Shown here in pieces: positions 62,794 to 64,000 of a stretch of 64,000 nt of DNA. The position numbers and the translations under genes were made by a program. Every line of letters begins with the position of its first letter. Position 1 is the stretch's first letter. Where the stretch lies: positions 1,054,001-1,118,000 of the forward strand of contig NZ_JACSEU010000001.1 of NCBI RefSeq assembly GCF_014334335.1. The letters are read 5' to 3'. Origin of the DNA: Treponema sp. Marseille-Q3903. GTDB lineage: Bacteria > Spirochaetota > Spirochaetia > Treponematales > Treponemataceae. A model generated the notes under the pieces. It had not been told where the DNA came from. It saw nothing but the letters and a program-made list of their open reading frames with translations, and did not search any database.

Positions 62794-63405
62794 ATGTTCA
62801 ATTCAATCAGCGGAATTATTACCGGAAAATTTCCAAAACAGCTTTTTTTAGACAACAACGGTGTTGAATGGGATATCTGTATGCCTGACTCAAATATCGA
62901 TATGATTGGCGGCGTTGGAAACGAAGTTAGGGTTTACACATGGCTTCAGCATACAGATCAACTTATGAATCTTTACGGATTTGCTACCGCAGATGAGCGA
63001 AGTTTGTTTTTTGACCTTCTTAAAGTTGATGGAATTGGCCCAAAAGGTGCTGTAAAAATAATGAGCTCTGTTTCGAGCGCTCGTTTGATGGATGTTCTTG
63101 AAAAAGGCGACATTGAAATGCTCGAAAAAATTCCTGGCGTTGGTAAAAAAACTGCCGGTAAAATGATGCTCGCACTCAAGGGAAAATTGTCGCTTTCAGA
63201 GCCTGCCTCTGTTTCAAAATCTAGTTCAAATCCTTTTTCGGATGTTGTCGCATCTCTAGCGAACATGGGTTACGACAAAACTCTGGCAAGTCAAAAAGTT
63301 ATTCAACTCAATCAGGAACTTTCTTCAAGTGCTGATTTTTCGGCAAAATCTCAAAAAGAAAAAGAAGAAATTATATTCAGAAAAGCGATTGTTGAGCTTG
63401 CTTAG
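62794..63405 (+). CDS. ruvA: Holliday junction DNA helicase subunit RuvA
   Basis: A 203-residue tetrameric junction-binding protein. It has the OB-type N-domain (FNSISGIITGKFPKQLFLDN), two HhH motifs (LLKVDGIGPKGAVKIM and LEKIPGVGKKTAGKMM), and a C-terminal RuvB-binding domain. ATG 62794 lies 6 nt after TATAAT (62782-62787), so an earlier in-frame start at 62776 is excluded. No Shine-Dalgarno. ruvB follows 9 nt after the stop. Confidence 0.96.
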   Translation: MFNSISGIITGKFPKQLFLDNNGVEWDICMPDSNIDMIGGVGNEVRVYTWLQHTDQLMNLYGFATADERSLFFDLLKVDGIGPKGAVKIMSSVSSARLMDVLEKGDIEMLEKIPGVGKKTAGKMMLALKGKLSLSEPASVSKSSSNPFSDVVASLANMGYDKTLASQKVIQLNQELSSSADFSAKSQKEKEEIIFRKAIVELA

Positions 63406-63414
63406 GGGATATAA

Positions 63415-64000
63415 ATGAAAGACGATGATGTTTCTGAAAGTACAAATTTTTCCTCAATCGTTCGCGCTGATTTACACGACTTTGATGATAATGATACAAC
63501 TTTGCGTCCTCAATTGCTCAAAGATTTTCTCGGTCAGGAAGGCGTAAAAAAGAATCTGAAAGTCTTTATAGAAGCCGCAAAACAACGCCAAGAACCACTC
63601 GATCATCTTCTTTTGATTGGTCCTCCGGGGCTTGGTAAAACGACTTTAGCTCAGATTACAGCTCACGAACTTGGAGTTGATTTTAAGGTGACTTCAGCCC
63701 CAGCGCTAGATAAGCCAAAAGACTTGGCTGGAATTTTGTCTACAATCACGGAGCGGACTGTTTTTTTTATTGACGAAATTCACCGTTTAAAGCCTGCGAT
63801 TGAAGAGATGCTTTACATAGCGATGGAAGATTTTGAACTCGACTGGATTATAGGTCAGGGAGCAGCGGCTAGAACTGTTCGCATTCCAATTCCGCCTTTT
63901 ACATTGATTGGAGCTACTACAAAGGCTGGAAGTGTAAGTTCGCCGCTTCGTTCACGTTTTGGGTTTATCCCACGGTTTGAATTTTATACTCAGGAAGAGC
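63415..64000 (+). CDS. ruvB: Holliday junction DNA helicase RuvB, N-terminal part (runs off the window)
   Basis: This is an AAA+ motor that drives branch migration with RuvA. The first 195 codons are visible: a short charged N-terminus, [19 protein letters not shown], Walker [10 protein letters not shown], Walker [10 protein letters not shown], and [25 protein letters not shown] lies 9 nt before ATG 63415. It is coupled to ruvA. Confidence 0.97.
   Translation, partial: MKDDDVSESTNFSSIVRADLHDFDDNDTTLRPQLLKDFLGQEGVKKNLKVFIEAAKQRQEPLDHLLLIGPPGLGKTTLAQITAHELGVDFKVTSAPALDKPKDLAGILSTITERTVFFIDEIHRLKPAIEEMLYIAMEDFELDWIIGQGAAARTVRIPIPPFTLIGATTKAGSVSSPLRSRFGFIPRFEFYTQEE

Noticed and set aside
62669-62851. 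60-codon frame between ruvC and ruvA
   Set aside because: It lies in the G+C-rich hairpin element and runs into ruvA; no ribosome site.

Overview
The window reads as a chromosomal segment of a host- or gut-type Treponema (phylum Spirochaetota). The grounds are a low-G+C, A/T-rich intergenic style, a spirochaete flagellar basal-body operon (flgB-flgC-fliE-fliF-fliG-fliH-fliI-fliJ), a second divergent FliG, an M16 presequence-type protease, Cys-lipoproteins, and an EF-P/EarP pair. No species can be fixed from the sequence alone.

Layout. 1-3.2 kb: the end of an EF-G gene, then gene debris (a cut response regulator, a cut pRiA4b ORF-3-like gene, the tail of a cation antiporter) and a small zinc-ribbon gene. 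3.2-6.4 kb: tRNA-Leu, an orphan MsmK/UgpC-type sugar ABC ATPase, and argH. 6.6-11.4 kb: the ribosome/RNA cluster rpsP-khpA-rimM-trmD-rplS, continuing into a FliK-like gene, an FlhB C-domain gene, yraN, a FlgM-like gene and a zinc-ribbon gene. 11.5-16.4 kb: earP-efp, a flavin reductase, rpsU, hsp20 behind a sigma54-type promoter, and an Rsm22-like methyltransferase. 16.5-18.9 kb: a Fic protein, then a tandem array of 183-bp units, each starting with the 3' end of the adjacent tRNA-Pro gene, then tRNA-Pro and tRNA-Asp. 18.9-24.3 kb: a GntR regulator, an LplB/LplC-type sugar importer without its own ATPase, and an AraC regulator. 24.4-37.7 kb: a heterodimeric ABC exporter, sbcD-sbcC-fliG1, the M16 protease and two uncharacterised genes. 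37.8-47.1 kb: clpB, nadE, rlmJ, a small outer-membrane-type protein, a single-domain ParB-like protein and PBP1A. 47.2-54.5 kb: the flagellar operon. 54.4-57.8 kb: nucleoside kinase, yebC and a CDP-alcohol phosphatidyltransferase. 57.8-62.1 kb: an accessory stretch with gene remnants, an 11-copy AGCAC repeat, hairpin clusters and two lipoproteins. 62.2-64 kb: ruvC, ruvA and the start of ruvB.

The genes link up in several ways. EarP should modify EF-P on the arginine at its loop tip. The orphan MsmK-like ATPase is a natural candidate to power the ATPase-less importer. The paired exporter genes carry complementary degenerate and consensus ATP sites. FliF, FliG, FliH, FliI and FliJ form the MS ring, switch and export ATPase complex.

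The three most unusual signals are: (1) the tRNA-Pro 3'-end tandem array, in which substitutions keep RNA pairing only in the tRNA direction; (2) eleven genes whose start codon lies 6-9 nt after a TATAAT-like -10 box, implying widespread leaderless transcripts; (3) a pentanucleotide repeat, able to change length by slippage, just downstream of a TTGACA promoter ahead of a large InlB-repeat lipoprotein.
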